Shown here piece by piece: positions 57,083 through 64,000 of a stretch of DNA of 64,000 nt (positions are counted from its first letter, which is position 1; each line of letters begins with the position of its first letter). Under the pieces are notes generated by a model. That model was not told the DNA's origin, did no database searches, and saw only the letters and a program-made list of their open reading frames with translations. A program made the translations under genes and the position numbers. Where the stretch lies: NCBI RefSeq assembly GCF_900114995.1, contig NZ_FOUX01000002.1:992001-1056000 (forward strand), in the 5' to 3' direction. The stretch is from Chitinophaga sp. YR627. GTDB lineage: Bacteria > Bacteroidota > Bacteroidia > Chitinophagales > Chitinophagaceae.

Positions 57083-57246
57083 TAATTCAATTAAGAATTA
57101 GGAATTAACAATTAAGAATTTGAGGTAAACAACTTATAATAAAGCAAAAGGGAGCGGTTCTTTCAGTCTGAAGAGCCGCTCCCTTTTGTCTTACTATTTT
57201 ATAGTCAGGCAGAAAACATTTAACCTAATTCTTAATTTTTCTTAAC
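57083..57246. repeat. AT-rich inverted-repeat element, copy 3
   Basis: Left arm 57083-57121 shares AATTCAATTAAGAATTA and GAATTAACAATTAAGA with the copy at 29333. The right arm (57221-57246) is the rough reverse complement and supplies the stop codon of the next gene. The arms bracket the terminator at 57145-57188. Confidence 0.65.
57145..57188. terminator. Bidirectional terminator between convergent genes
   Basis: Stem CAAAAGGGAGCGGTTCTT / AAGAGCCGCTCCCTTTTG (one wobble) with loop TCAGTCTG; useful on both strands. Confidence 0.85.
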
Positions 57247-57954
57247 CCAGGCCTTGTACTTATCCGTAATCCAGTAGATCAGGTCTTCCTGTGGCATCGT
57301 CCTCAGCATATTATGGTCAGGATGGTTATCCCGCATAAACAGCTGTAAAGAATCACCCTTCAGGCTGGTCACTTTGCTGACAAATGCTGCCGTATACCTG
57401 GAATCGATATACCGCTCCTGTTCCGCCTTCGCAAAAATCTTCTTAAACTCACGTTTCTGCTTCTCTTTTCTGGAATACCGGGTAAAAGGACTAAACACGA
57501 TACCGGCCCCTACCGGGGTATTTCCACCAGCCAGTGGCATGTCCTTTTTATCCAGGATATAACCAAACTGCTCCCTTCGGGAAATGGAGTCCGCCTGATA
57601 AGGACTATACTGCGCCCCTACATCTACACCATGCAACTGACGGGCTTCAACCACCAGGGAAACATTCCGGGTTTCCGTACCGCTGGCCTGAATAACCACA
57701 AGGCTATCGGACTTATACCCCAGGAAGGAGAATACAATGACGTCCTTCGGACTGGCAGAGATCTTATAAAAACCGCCCTTGTCTGAATAGGAACGCCGGC
57801 CCGTGCTCTTGTTCGTTACACTTGCATACGGAAGGACAAGCTTATTTTCCTTGTCCATAATAGTTCCCGTTACTGTGACCTGCGCCTGTACCTTTACAGC
57901 CAGCAGGCTGCAGCAGCAGAACAGGAATAATATTCCGGTAATGAGTCTTTTCAT
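57232..57954 (-). CDS. Exported CarboxypepD-reg-like domain protein
   Basis: 240 residues with a signal peptide ending near KVQAQ. The first domain (about 28-105: VTVTGTIMDKENKLVLPYASVTNKSTGRRSYSDKGGFYKISASPKDVIVFSFLGYKS, in pieces) is the CarboxypepD_reg / TonB-receptor plug-associated beta-sandwich. The remainder is a lysine-rich region of unknown fold. It is probably an outer-membrane or periplasmic protein; function unknown. The stop codon lies inside the right arm of the repeat element. Confidence 0.83.
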   Translation of the reverse strand: MKRLITGILFLFCCCSLLAVKVQAQVTVTGTIMDKENKLVLPYASVTNKSTGRRSYSDKGGFYKISASPKDVIVFSFLGYKSDSLVVIQASGTETRNVSLVVEARQLHGVDVGAQYSPYQADSISRREQFGYILDKKDMPLAGGNTPVGAGIVFSPFTRYSRKEKQKREFKKIFAKAEQERYIDSRYTAAFVSKVTSLKGDSLQLFMRDNHPDHNMLRTMPQEDLIYWITDKYKAWVKKN

Positions 57955-58052
57955 GTAGCTGATGAATTATTCTACAGGCAATATCCTAAAAAAATAACGA
58001 AAAAAACCTCTCAGTATTTGAGAGGTTTCGCATGATATTTTAAAAAATAGAC

Positions 58053-58202
58053 TCATCTTGACCCCCTTATGATCTGAAGGAGGATGGCTACGATCGCGAT
58101 CACCAGTAGAATGTGGATCAGCCCACCTGCGGAATAAACGAAGAAACCCAGCAACCAGCCTATAATGAGTATTACAGCTATGATATATAACAGACTTCCC
58201 AT
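58053..58202 (-). CDS. Lmo0937-family small membrane protein
   Basis: 49 residues: two hydrophobic helices (SLLYIIAVILIIGWLLGFFVY and AGGLIHILLVIAIVAILLQII) and a short basic end, GSR. This is the typical pattern of the lmo0937/DUF5670 family of tiny stress-associated membrane proteins. It begins one base after the stop of the CsbD gene (58204), so the two form an operon. Function unknown. Confidence 0.85.
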   Translation of the reverse strand: MGSLLYIIAVILIIGWLLGFFVYSAGGLIHILLVIAIVAILLQIIRGSR

Positions 58203-58203
58203 T

Positions 58204-58389
58204 TTACGCAGATTTTAAGAGTTTAATAATTTCATCACGTGACTTGCCTAATTTCTGCTGGAGTTTTCCTATCAAACGATCTTCCTGACCTTCTTCGTAC
58301 AGCAGATCATCATCTGTAAGATCAGCGTACTGTTGCTTGATCCGGCCCTTGAGCTCATTCCATTTGCCCTTGATTTCTAAAGTATCCAT
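58204..58389 (-). CDS. CsbD-family stress-response protein
   Basis: 61 residues from ATG 58389; an earlier ATG at 58413 would add eight residues not typical of the family. MDTLEIKGKWNELKGRIKQQYADLTDDDL followed by EGQEDRLIGKLQQKLGKSRDE is the CsbD four-helix pattern. Related genes are general-stress induced, often beside tiny membrane proteins as here. Confidence 0.92.
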   Translation of the reverse strand: MDTLEIKGKWNELKGRIKQQYADLTDDDLLYEEGQEDRLIGKLQQKLGKSRDEIIKLLKSA

Positions 58390-58455
58390 AACATATCTTT
58401 TTTGGGTGAACAATACAGGTAAAGTTCCAAAGACTATGCCAATGGCCCCCTTTTT

Positions 58456-59406
58456 CTACCAGGCGGCGGCGGATATCCCTGTGCTAAAAGTCCTGCTTTC
58501 GCCCGCTGGCAGGGAGATCAGCTCCATACCATTATTAAAGGCATTGGGAGGCCCCGTCAGGTTCTCTATTGCAATACTCCTGCGGTGTGGCGGGATATAT
58601 AGCTGTAATACAGGATAGCTGCTATCCGGGTAAAAAGTGATCGCAATATGTTTCAAAGGGTCTCTCAGCGTACAGGAAGACGCATGCTGACCGAAGTTCA
58701 GCAGAAAGGAATTATCCAGCGGAATACCCTCCAGCGGAGAAGATTCCAGGAACCTGTCATATGGCAATACCTTACCGGTTGGAATCAGCTGCGCATTAAA
58801 TTCCACTATCTGTTCCGATGCGAACTGCAATTCCATATCATCCATAGGCGTACCAGTTGTAAAATATGGATGCCAGCCGTCCATCACCGGTATAGCGGTT
58901 GATGCATGATTACTGATGGTAGTACTTATATCCAGCCGGGTATCGGGTTGCAAACGATAAGTCACTTCACAATCATACGGGAACGGATATCCCTTGTCTT
59001 CCCCTTTATACTGATAGCGCAATGTAGCGACCGCGTTTCTTTCATTCGCCTGTAACTCCACGATATCAAAAGCTACATCGTATAATAAACCATGTATCCA
59101 GCTGCCAGGCGCAATTGTTTTCTCAATGACATACTCCCTGCCCTCCCATTCGTAGCGGCCACCGGGAATCCGGCAGGCAAAGGGACTCAGCTTCGCACCT
59201 TTGAAGTACTCCGCCATATTCGTCTGATAATCCTGCAGACTACTATACCCATCGATGATGTTCAGCTCTTCCGCGCCATGTGGTATCCTGAAAGCATGCA
59301 GCATGGCACTGTGCGCAGGAATGATCTCCACCTGTATATCATTGAGGTCATCTTTCAATGCAATGATATCAAAACCGTCTTTATGAAATTGTTCTACCGC
59401 AAACAT
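58456..59406 (-). CDS. Aldose 1-epimerase-like protein
   Basis: 316 residues. Interconverts alpha and beta anomers of sugars. The substrate-binding RIPGGRYEWEGREY segment, the IHGLLYD histidine and DGWHPYF histidine, plus the VTYRLQPDTRLDIS strand, match the mutarotase family. Its placement after xylA-xylB and the sugar symporter suggests a role in pentose use. An inverted-repeat palindrome lies upstream at 59481-59537. Confidence 0.88.
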   Translation of the reverse strand: MFAVEQFHKDGFDIIALKDDLNDIQVEIIPAHSAMLHAFRIPHGAEELNIIDGYSSLQDYQTNMAEYFKGAKLSPFACRIPGGRYEWEGREYVIEKTIAPGSWIHGLLYDVAFDIVELQANERNAVATLRYQYKGEDKGYPFPYDCEVTYRLQPDTRLDISTTISNHASTAIPVMDGWHPYFTTGTPMDDMELQFASEQIVEFNAQLIPTGKVLPYDRFLESSPLEGIPLDNSFLLNFGQHASSCTLRDPLKHIAITFYPDSSYPVLQLYIPPHRRSIAIENLTGPPNAFNNGMELISLPAGESRTFSTGISAAAW

Positions 59407-59745
59407 GTGTTATGGTCAGTTTAAATCGATTGCTTCCATTTCAGCATAATAAACATCTAAGCATCCTGCATGACGATGGTACCTGCCTTGTCTTGTAAGT
59501 TACGCAAACTTTATTTTACTGTTTGCGACCGGCAGGTTCCCTGTTGTTAAGTTCCGGTTATGGAATGCCTGCTGCAGATGATAACTATTCAATACGTTTT
59601 ATTACAGCGTAGTCGGAAAGAAAGGGCAACAGGGTGAAGACACCTGAAACTAATTCTTCATTCTCCGCTCTTCATACCCAATAAAAAAACAGTCCCGCAT
59701 TACGCGGGACTGTTCCATATTTTCAACTCAACGATGATCAGCTGA
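59407..59745. promoter_or_regulatory. Intergenic region upstream of aldose epimerase, with nested palindrome
   Basis: 339 nt without a gene. A nested inverted repeat has outer arms ACCTGCC (59481-59487) / GGCAGGT (59531-59537) and inner arms CGCAAAC (59503-59509) / GTTTGCG (59521-59527). It is a candidate operator or RNA stem for the epimerase or xyl genes. The xylA terminator is at the right end. Confidence 0.5.
59682..59714 (-). terminator. Terminator of the xylose operon
   Basis: Minus strand AACAGTCCCGC / GCGGGACTGTT with loop GTAAT and a T-run of seven. Confidence 0.9.
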
Positions 59746-61074
59746 TCAGATATACTGATTGATGATATTCTCCAGCCACTCCTGTTTACCGCTGATATGT
59801 TTAGGTTCGCCATTACTTACAGCAAAGTTGCGCAGATCTTCCAGTGTCAGGGTACCCGCTTCGAAGTCTTTACCCTTACCGCTGTCGAATGAAGCGTAAC
59901 GGTCTTTGCGGAACTGTTTGTATGGAGACTGTTCCAGCACTTTCTCTGCGATAACAGCAGCACGTGCGAAGGAATCAATACCACCGATATGTGCGTGGAA
60001 GATGTCTTCCAGGTCTGTTGAGTTACGGCGTGTTTTCGCATCGAAGTTCACACCACCGCCAGCGAAGCCACCTGCTTCCAGGATCACCAGCATGAATTCA
60101 ACCATATCGTTCAGGTTCATCGGGAACTGGTCAGTATCCCAGCCGTTCTGCGCATCACCGCGGTTAGCGTCGATGCTACCCAGCATACCTGCATCGGCAG
60201 CTACCTGCAACTCGTGCTGGAAGGTATGACCTGCCAGGGTTGCGTGGTTTACTTCCAGGTTCAGTTTGAAGTCTTTATCCAGTCCGAATTGACGCAGGAA
60301 ACCTATTACGGTAGCAGCATCATAATCGTACTGATGTTTGGTAGGTTCACAAGGCTTAGGTTCGATGAAGAAGGTACCTGTAAAGCCCTGTTTACGTGCA
60401 TAGTCTTTCGCCATTGTCAGGAAGCGGGCCAGATGTTCCTGTTCACGCTTCATGTTGGTGTTCAGCAGGGTCATATAACCTTCGCGACCGCCCCAGAACA
60501 CGTAGTTTTCACCACCCAGTGCGATAGTTGCATCCAGGGAGTTTTTCACCTGTGTACCTGCGTAAGCTACAGCAGCGAAGTCAGGATTGGTAGCAGCACC
60601 GTTCATGTAGCGCGGATTGCTGAATACATTCGCAGTACCCCACAGCAGTTTTACACCACTGGCTTTTTGTTTTTCTTTTGCATACTCCACGATCTGCTGC
60701 ATACGGCTTTCGTACTCGCTGACCGATGCGCCTTCATCTACCAGGTCCACATCGTGGAAGCAGTAGTAAGGAACGCCCAGTTTGGTGAAGAATTCAAATG
60801 CAGCATCCATTTTATCTTTCGCACTCTGCACTGCATCAGTAGCAGTTAACCAGGGGAAAGCCTTGGTGCCCGGACCGAACGGATCTCCGCCGGTACCACA
60901 GAAGGTGTGCCAGTAGGATACTGCAAAACGAAACAGTTCCTTCATGGTCTTGCCACCGATCTTTCTGTTCTCGTCATACCATTTGTAGGCAAACGGATTT
61001 GTTGACTGAGGTCCTTCATAGGCGATTTTCCCAATGCCTTTGAAGTACTCCTGATTCCCTAAAGTAATACTCAT
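59746..61074 (-). CDS. xylA: Xylose isomerase
   Basis: 442 residues, class II length. Converts D-xylose to D-xylulose using two metals. Motifs: [10 protein letters not shown] (catalytic His/Asp region), [42 protein letters not shown] and [12 protein letters not shown]. It follows xylB by 63 nt with no terminator, so symporter-xylB-xylA is one operon ended at 59682. Confidence 0.97.
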   Translation of the reverse strand: MSITLGNQEYFKGIGKIAYEGPQSTNPFAYKWYDENRKIGGKTMKELFRFAVSYWHTFCGTGGDPFGPGTKAFPWLTATDAVQSAKDKMDAAFEFFTKLGVPYYCFHDVDLVDEGASVSEYESRMQQIVEYAKEKQKASGVKLLWGTANVFSNPRYMNGAATNPDFAAVAYAGTQVKNSLDATIALGGENYVFWGGREGYMTLLNTNMKREQEHLARFLTMAKDYARKQGFTGTFFIEPKPCEPTKHQYDYDAATVIGFLRQFGLDKDFKLNLEVNHATLAGHTFQHELQVAADAGMLGSIDANRGDAQNGWDTDQFPMNLNDMVEFMLVILEAGGFAGGGVNFDAKTRRNSTDLEDIFHAHIGGIDSFARAAVIAEKVLEQSPYKQFRKDRYASFDSGKGKDFEAGTLTLEDLRNFAVSNGEPKHISGKQEWLENIINQYI

Positions 61075-61137
61075 TGTCTTTCTTTTTTTGAACCAATACG
61101 TGTGAATATGTAATGTAACTGCTAACGTGTAATTCAG

Positions 61138-62619
61138 TTACTTAATAATGCGCTGTAAGCCCTGCAGCCACTGGTCGTAGATACCAGCGTACTGTTGTTG
61201 CAATGCGGCATCCGGCTCTATGGTAGCCAGGCATTCCATGCCGCGGAATGCATCCTGTTCGCTATAAAGTCCTGCGCCTATTCCGGCAGCCCTGGCCGCA
61301 CCCTGTGCACCGTCTGTATTATACAGTTCGATCACTACATTGGCGGTGTTGGCAAATACTTCACGGAAAAGAGGACTAAGGAACATGTTCGCCTGCCCTG
61401 CCCTTACACGCTGAATATTCAGACCCATATCGGTCATAATATCCATACCATATTTCAGGGCAAATACGATACCTTCCTGTGCTGCGCGCAACAGGTGTTC
61501 GCGGCTGTGTATATTGAAGTTGAGACCATTGAATACTGCTCCCGTTTCCTTATTGCTCAGGATGCGTTCTGCTCCGTTACCAAAAGGATAGATCTGTAAT
61601 CCGCGGGAACCAGCTGGTGCTTTACCTGCCAGTGTATTCATTTCATTGTAATCAAGGTTGCCGGTTGCCTGTCTTAACCAGCTGTTGAGAATACCTGTAC
61701 CATTGAGGCACATCAGTACACCATTGCGTGGATCTTCTTTGGTGTCATTCACATGTACAAATGTGTTCACACGGCTTTCTTCATCAAAAGCGATATGATC
61801 GTGTACTGCGTAGACCACACCGGAAGTACCTGCTGTGGTTGCGGCTTCGCCGGGCTTCAGTACGTTGAGCGAGAAAGCATTGTTGGGCTGATCGCCTGCA
61901 CGGTAGGTCACCGGTGTACCGGCTGCTATCCCCAGCAGGGCGGCTGCCTGTGATGTTACCTTGCCCTGCAGACCGAAAGTCGGTACGATCGCTGACAACA
62001 GCTTTTCGTCAATATTATAATGCTTTAACAATACGGGAGAAACCTGACGACCGCTGAAGTCCCAGAAGATCCCTTCTGAGAGGCCTGAGATGGTAGTAGC
62101 CGCTTCACCGGTGAGCCGCATTGCGATAAAGTCGCCTGGCAGCATCACTTTGTCAATACGGCTGTAGATCTCCGGTTCGTATTGTTGTACCCAGCGCAGC
62201 TTGGAAGCTGTAAAGTTACCCGGTGAGTTCAGCAGGTATTGCAGGGACCAGTTGTGTCCCAGGCTGTTGAATGCCTCATTCCCTATCTCAACGGCGCGGC
62301 TGTCGCACCAGATGATCGAAGGACGCAGCACCTGCTGGTCTTTATCCACACATACCAGACCATGCATCTGGTAGGCGATTCCTATACCGGCAACAGCACT
62401 CCCGTCAAAGGGGTGCTGTTGCTGTAGTTTTTTTGTAGCGTTCTGCACCTCCTGCCACCACATTTCCGGGTCCTGTTCTGCCCATCCGGCTACAGGCGCC
62501 AGCATCGGCATTTCCTGTGAAGGACTGATAGCCGTGGCCAGACATGTTCCCGTTTCCACGTCCAGCAGAGCCGCTTTCACAGAGGAGGAACCGATATCGT
62601 ATCCGATCGTATATCTCAT
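61138..62619 (-). CDS. xylB: Xylulokinase
   Basis: 493 residues of the FGGY family. Phosphorylates D-xylulose. The N-terminal IGYDIGSSSVKAALLD phosphate loop, the QMHGLVCVD segment, PSIIWCDSRA, and YRAGDQPNNAFSLNVLKPGEAATTAGTSGVVYA (in pieces, with the catalytic Asp in GDQ) are visible. Located between xylA and the sugar symporter gene; the name xylulokinase is supported by the operon. Confidence 0.95.
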   Translation of the reverse strand: MRYTIGYDIGSSSVKAALLDVETGTCLATAISPSQEMPMLAPVAGWAEQDPEMWWQEVQNATKKLQQQHPFDGSAVAGIGIAYQMHGLVCVDKDQQVLRPSIIWCDSRAVEIGNEAFNSLGHNWSLQYLLNSPGNFTASKLRWVQQYEPEIYSRIDKVMLPGDFIAMRLTGEAATTISGLSEGIFWDFSGRQVSPVLLKHYNIDEKLLSAIVPTFGLQGKVTSQAAALLGIAAGTPVTYRAGDQPNNAFSLNVLKPGEAATTAGTSGVVYAVHDHIAFDEESRVNTFVHVNDTKEDPRNGVLMCLNGTGILNSWLRQATGNLDYNEMNTLAGKAPAGSRGLQIYPFGNGAERILSNKETGAVFNGLNFNIHSREHLLRAAQEGIVFALKYGMDIMTDMGLNIQRVRAGQANMFLSPLFREVFANTANVVIELYNTDGAQGAARAAGIGAGLYSEQDAFRGMECLATIEPDAALQQQYAGIYDQWLQGLQRIIK

Positions 62620-62669
62620 AGTGCAATCTTCTTCGTTTCTTGATGGTTAATTTGTTTAGCTGTCTGCGA

Positions 62670-64000
62670 CTACCAGAAGATAGTATACAGTGCTGTCAGG
62701 ATACCACAGATGAGCAATGCGATCACGGTGAATGCGGTAGAAGGTTTGAACATGGAAGCATCCACTTCCAGGCCTTTTGATTCACCGGAAGTTACCAGCG
62801 TACCACCAACAACCACCTGTTTCTTGGCAGGAGCAGCCAGGGAAATGATGATCATACCCACTACACACACTGCAAACACGATACCCATACGATCGAGGAA
62901 CGGAATTTCATAAACGCCTGCGGCATTTGGTACTGCCATACCCAGGTCATACAGGGAAGACAGGTCACTCCAGTTAGGCAGGAATTTCAGGAAGATAGAC
63001 ATTGCAAAACCACCGATCATAGCGAACAATGCGGCATTGGAAGTGGTCTTTTTCCAGAAGAAACCTAACAGGAACATGGCGAAGATACCTGGCGACACGA
63101 AGCCGGTGTATTCCTGAATGAACTGGAAACCACCTTTTTTATCGATACCCAGGAACGGAGAGATAATGATAGCGAGGATCATAGCAACAATTACCACCAC
63201 ACGGCCTACATTCACGATCTCTTTTTCATTTGCATTTCTGTTGAAGATCTCTTTATAAATGTCAAGGGAGAAGATCGTAGAGATACTGTTGGCTTTACCT
63301 GCCAGAGACGCTACTACCGCTGCTGTCAGTGCTGCAAAAGCCAGCCCTTTCATACCTGCAGGCAGAAGGTTCATCAGCACAGGGTAAGCGTTGTCAGGAT
63401 TCAGTTCACCTGCTTTCATCATTTCAGAGGAGAACACACCTTCTTTATATAATACATAAGCTGCGATACCAGGCAATACCACGATCACAGGCATCAGCAG
63501 TTTCAGGAAACCGGCAAACAGCAGACCGCTGCGCGCTGTTTTCAGATCTGCACCCAGTGCACGCTGTGTAATGTACTGGTTACAACCCCAATAGTTCAGG
63601 TTTACGATCCACATACCACCTACCAGTACAGTGAGACCTGGCAGATCGAGGTAATGCGGGTTATCCTTTTTCAGGATCATATGGAAATGCTCTTCTGCAT
63701 TTTTAGTCATCAGGGAGAAGCCTTTCAGTACACCGGTTTCACCGAAATGTTCTGATACGAGGCTCAATGCCAGATAGGTTGTTACCAGACCACCCAAGAT
63801 CAGGAAGAACACCTGGATAACGTCTGTATAACCAATTACCTTCATACCACCCAGTGTGATCACGATCGCAAATACCGCGATCAGCGTCATACACAGATAG
63901 AAAGGAATACCGGAGATCGTATTTACCGCCAGTGCACCCAGATAAAGGATAGAAGTCAGGTTTACCACCACGTACAGCAACAGCCAGAAGACGGCCATGA
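62670..64000 (-). CDS. Sodium/solute (SSS-family) sugar symporter, N-terminal part beyond window
   Basis: At least 442 residues are visible with about ten membrane segments; the family is usually 500-560 residues, so the true start lies beyond 64000 and the apparent ATG at 63998 is internal. Typical SSS segments include IPFYLCMTLIAVFAIVITLGGMKVIGYTDVIQV and the AVVASLAGKANSISTIFSLDIYKE region with its TM5-6 pattern. It likely imports xylose or related sugar with Na+. First gene of the xyl operon. Confidence 0.9.
   Translation of the reverse strand, partial: MAVFWLLLYVVVNLTSILYLGALAVNTISGIPFYLCMTLIAVFAIVITLGGMKVIGYTDVIQVFFLILGGLVTTYLALSLVSEHFGETGVLKGFSLMTKNAEEHFHMILKKDNPHYLDLPGLTVLVGGMWIVNLNYWGCNQYITQRALGADLKTARSGLLFAGFLKLLMPVIVVLPGIAAYVLYKEGVFSSEMMKAGELNPDNAYPVLMNLLPAGMKGLAFAALTAAVVASLAGKANSISTIFSLDIYKEIFNRNANEKEIVNVGRVVVIVAMILAIIISPFLGIDKKGGFQFIQEYTGFVSPGIFAMFLLGFFWKKTTSNAALFAMIGGFAMSIFLKFLPNWSDLSSLYDLGMAVPNAAGVYEIPFLDRMGIVFAVCVVGMIIISLAAPAKKQVVVGGTLVTSGESKGLEVDASMFKPSTAFTVIALLICGILTALYTIFW

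Noticed and set aside
1..64000. CRISPR arrays, tRNA/rRNA genes, transposases or prophage
   Set aside because: No regularly spaced direct repeats, no tRNA-like T-arm motifs and no transposase, integrase or phage proteins were seen.

Overview
The window is chromosomal DNA of a Bacteroidota bacterium, most likely Chitinophagaceae (Chitinophaga-like). Reasons: promoters of the TTTG / TAnnTTTG type, eukaryote-like class I NrdB, DUF4369-TlpA and RskA-like proteins, DUF2851, a DUF2520-KdsC-UbiA-Maf cluster, and a DAHP synthase-chorismate mutase fusion. It is dense housekeeping and metabolic sequence. I found no tRNA, rRNA, CRISPR array, prophage or insertion sequence.

Layout: 1-3232 (minus) a partial Gfo/Idh/MocA oxidoreductase, a DUF2314 protein and an ABC exporter pair. 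3233-3697 a divergent intergenic region next to an unusual cluster of DnaA-box-like sites. 3698-7168 nrdB-nrdA. 7289-12938 NmrA-like protein, small membrane/RHH-like pair, TrmH-type methyltransferase, AsmA-like protein and an orphan RskA-like anti-sigma fragment. 13018-18767 (minus) a TolC / lipoprotein adaptor / RND pump operon. 19083-22533 (minus) lipA, an outer-membrane-type protein and DUF2851. 22625-25455 a SAM-I riboswitch controlling a trans-sulfuration enzyme and homoserine dehydrogenase. 25611-30233 a TlpA-like thioredoxin, DUF1801, and the Maf-UbiA-KdsC-DUF2520 operon. 30541-33806 topA and a SirB1-like protein. 34006-45947 tail-specific protease, MFS transporter, YkgJ protein, gcvP, acyltransferase, MmcQ-like protein and CocE-like hydrolase. 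46019-46741 FKBP isomerase. 46825-54654 (minus) an aromatic amino-acid operon. 54808-57954 a repeat lipoprotein, an ECF sigma factor with an anti-sigma/trypsin-like fusion, and a CarboxypepD-reg protein. 58053-64000 (minus) a stress-type pair, galM-like, xylA, xylB and a sodium/sugar symporter cut by the window end.

The most striking find is upstream of pheA. One Bacteroidota-type promoter (54624-54654) is followed by two successive unannotated leader peptides. The first (54543-54605) has 10 aromatic residues in 20; the second (54366-54446) has 11 aromatics in residues 5-18. Each is followed by an intrinsic terminator and a mutually exclusive antiterminator pairing. This reads as a tandem ribosome-mediated attenuator controlling the whole pheA-aminotransferase-tyrA-DAHPS/CM-aroB-aroA-aroC operon by Phe/Tyr(/Trp) supply. 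Other points worth a look are the DnaA-box cluster beside nrdBA, the ECF sigma factor paired with an anti-sigma domain fused to its own periplasmic serine protease, a strong 21-bp inverted repeat upstream of gcvP, and a dispersed AT-rich inverted-repeat family present at three intergenic sites.
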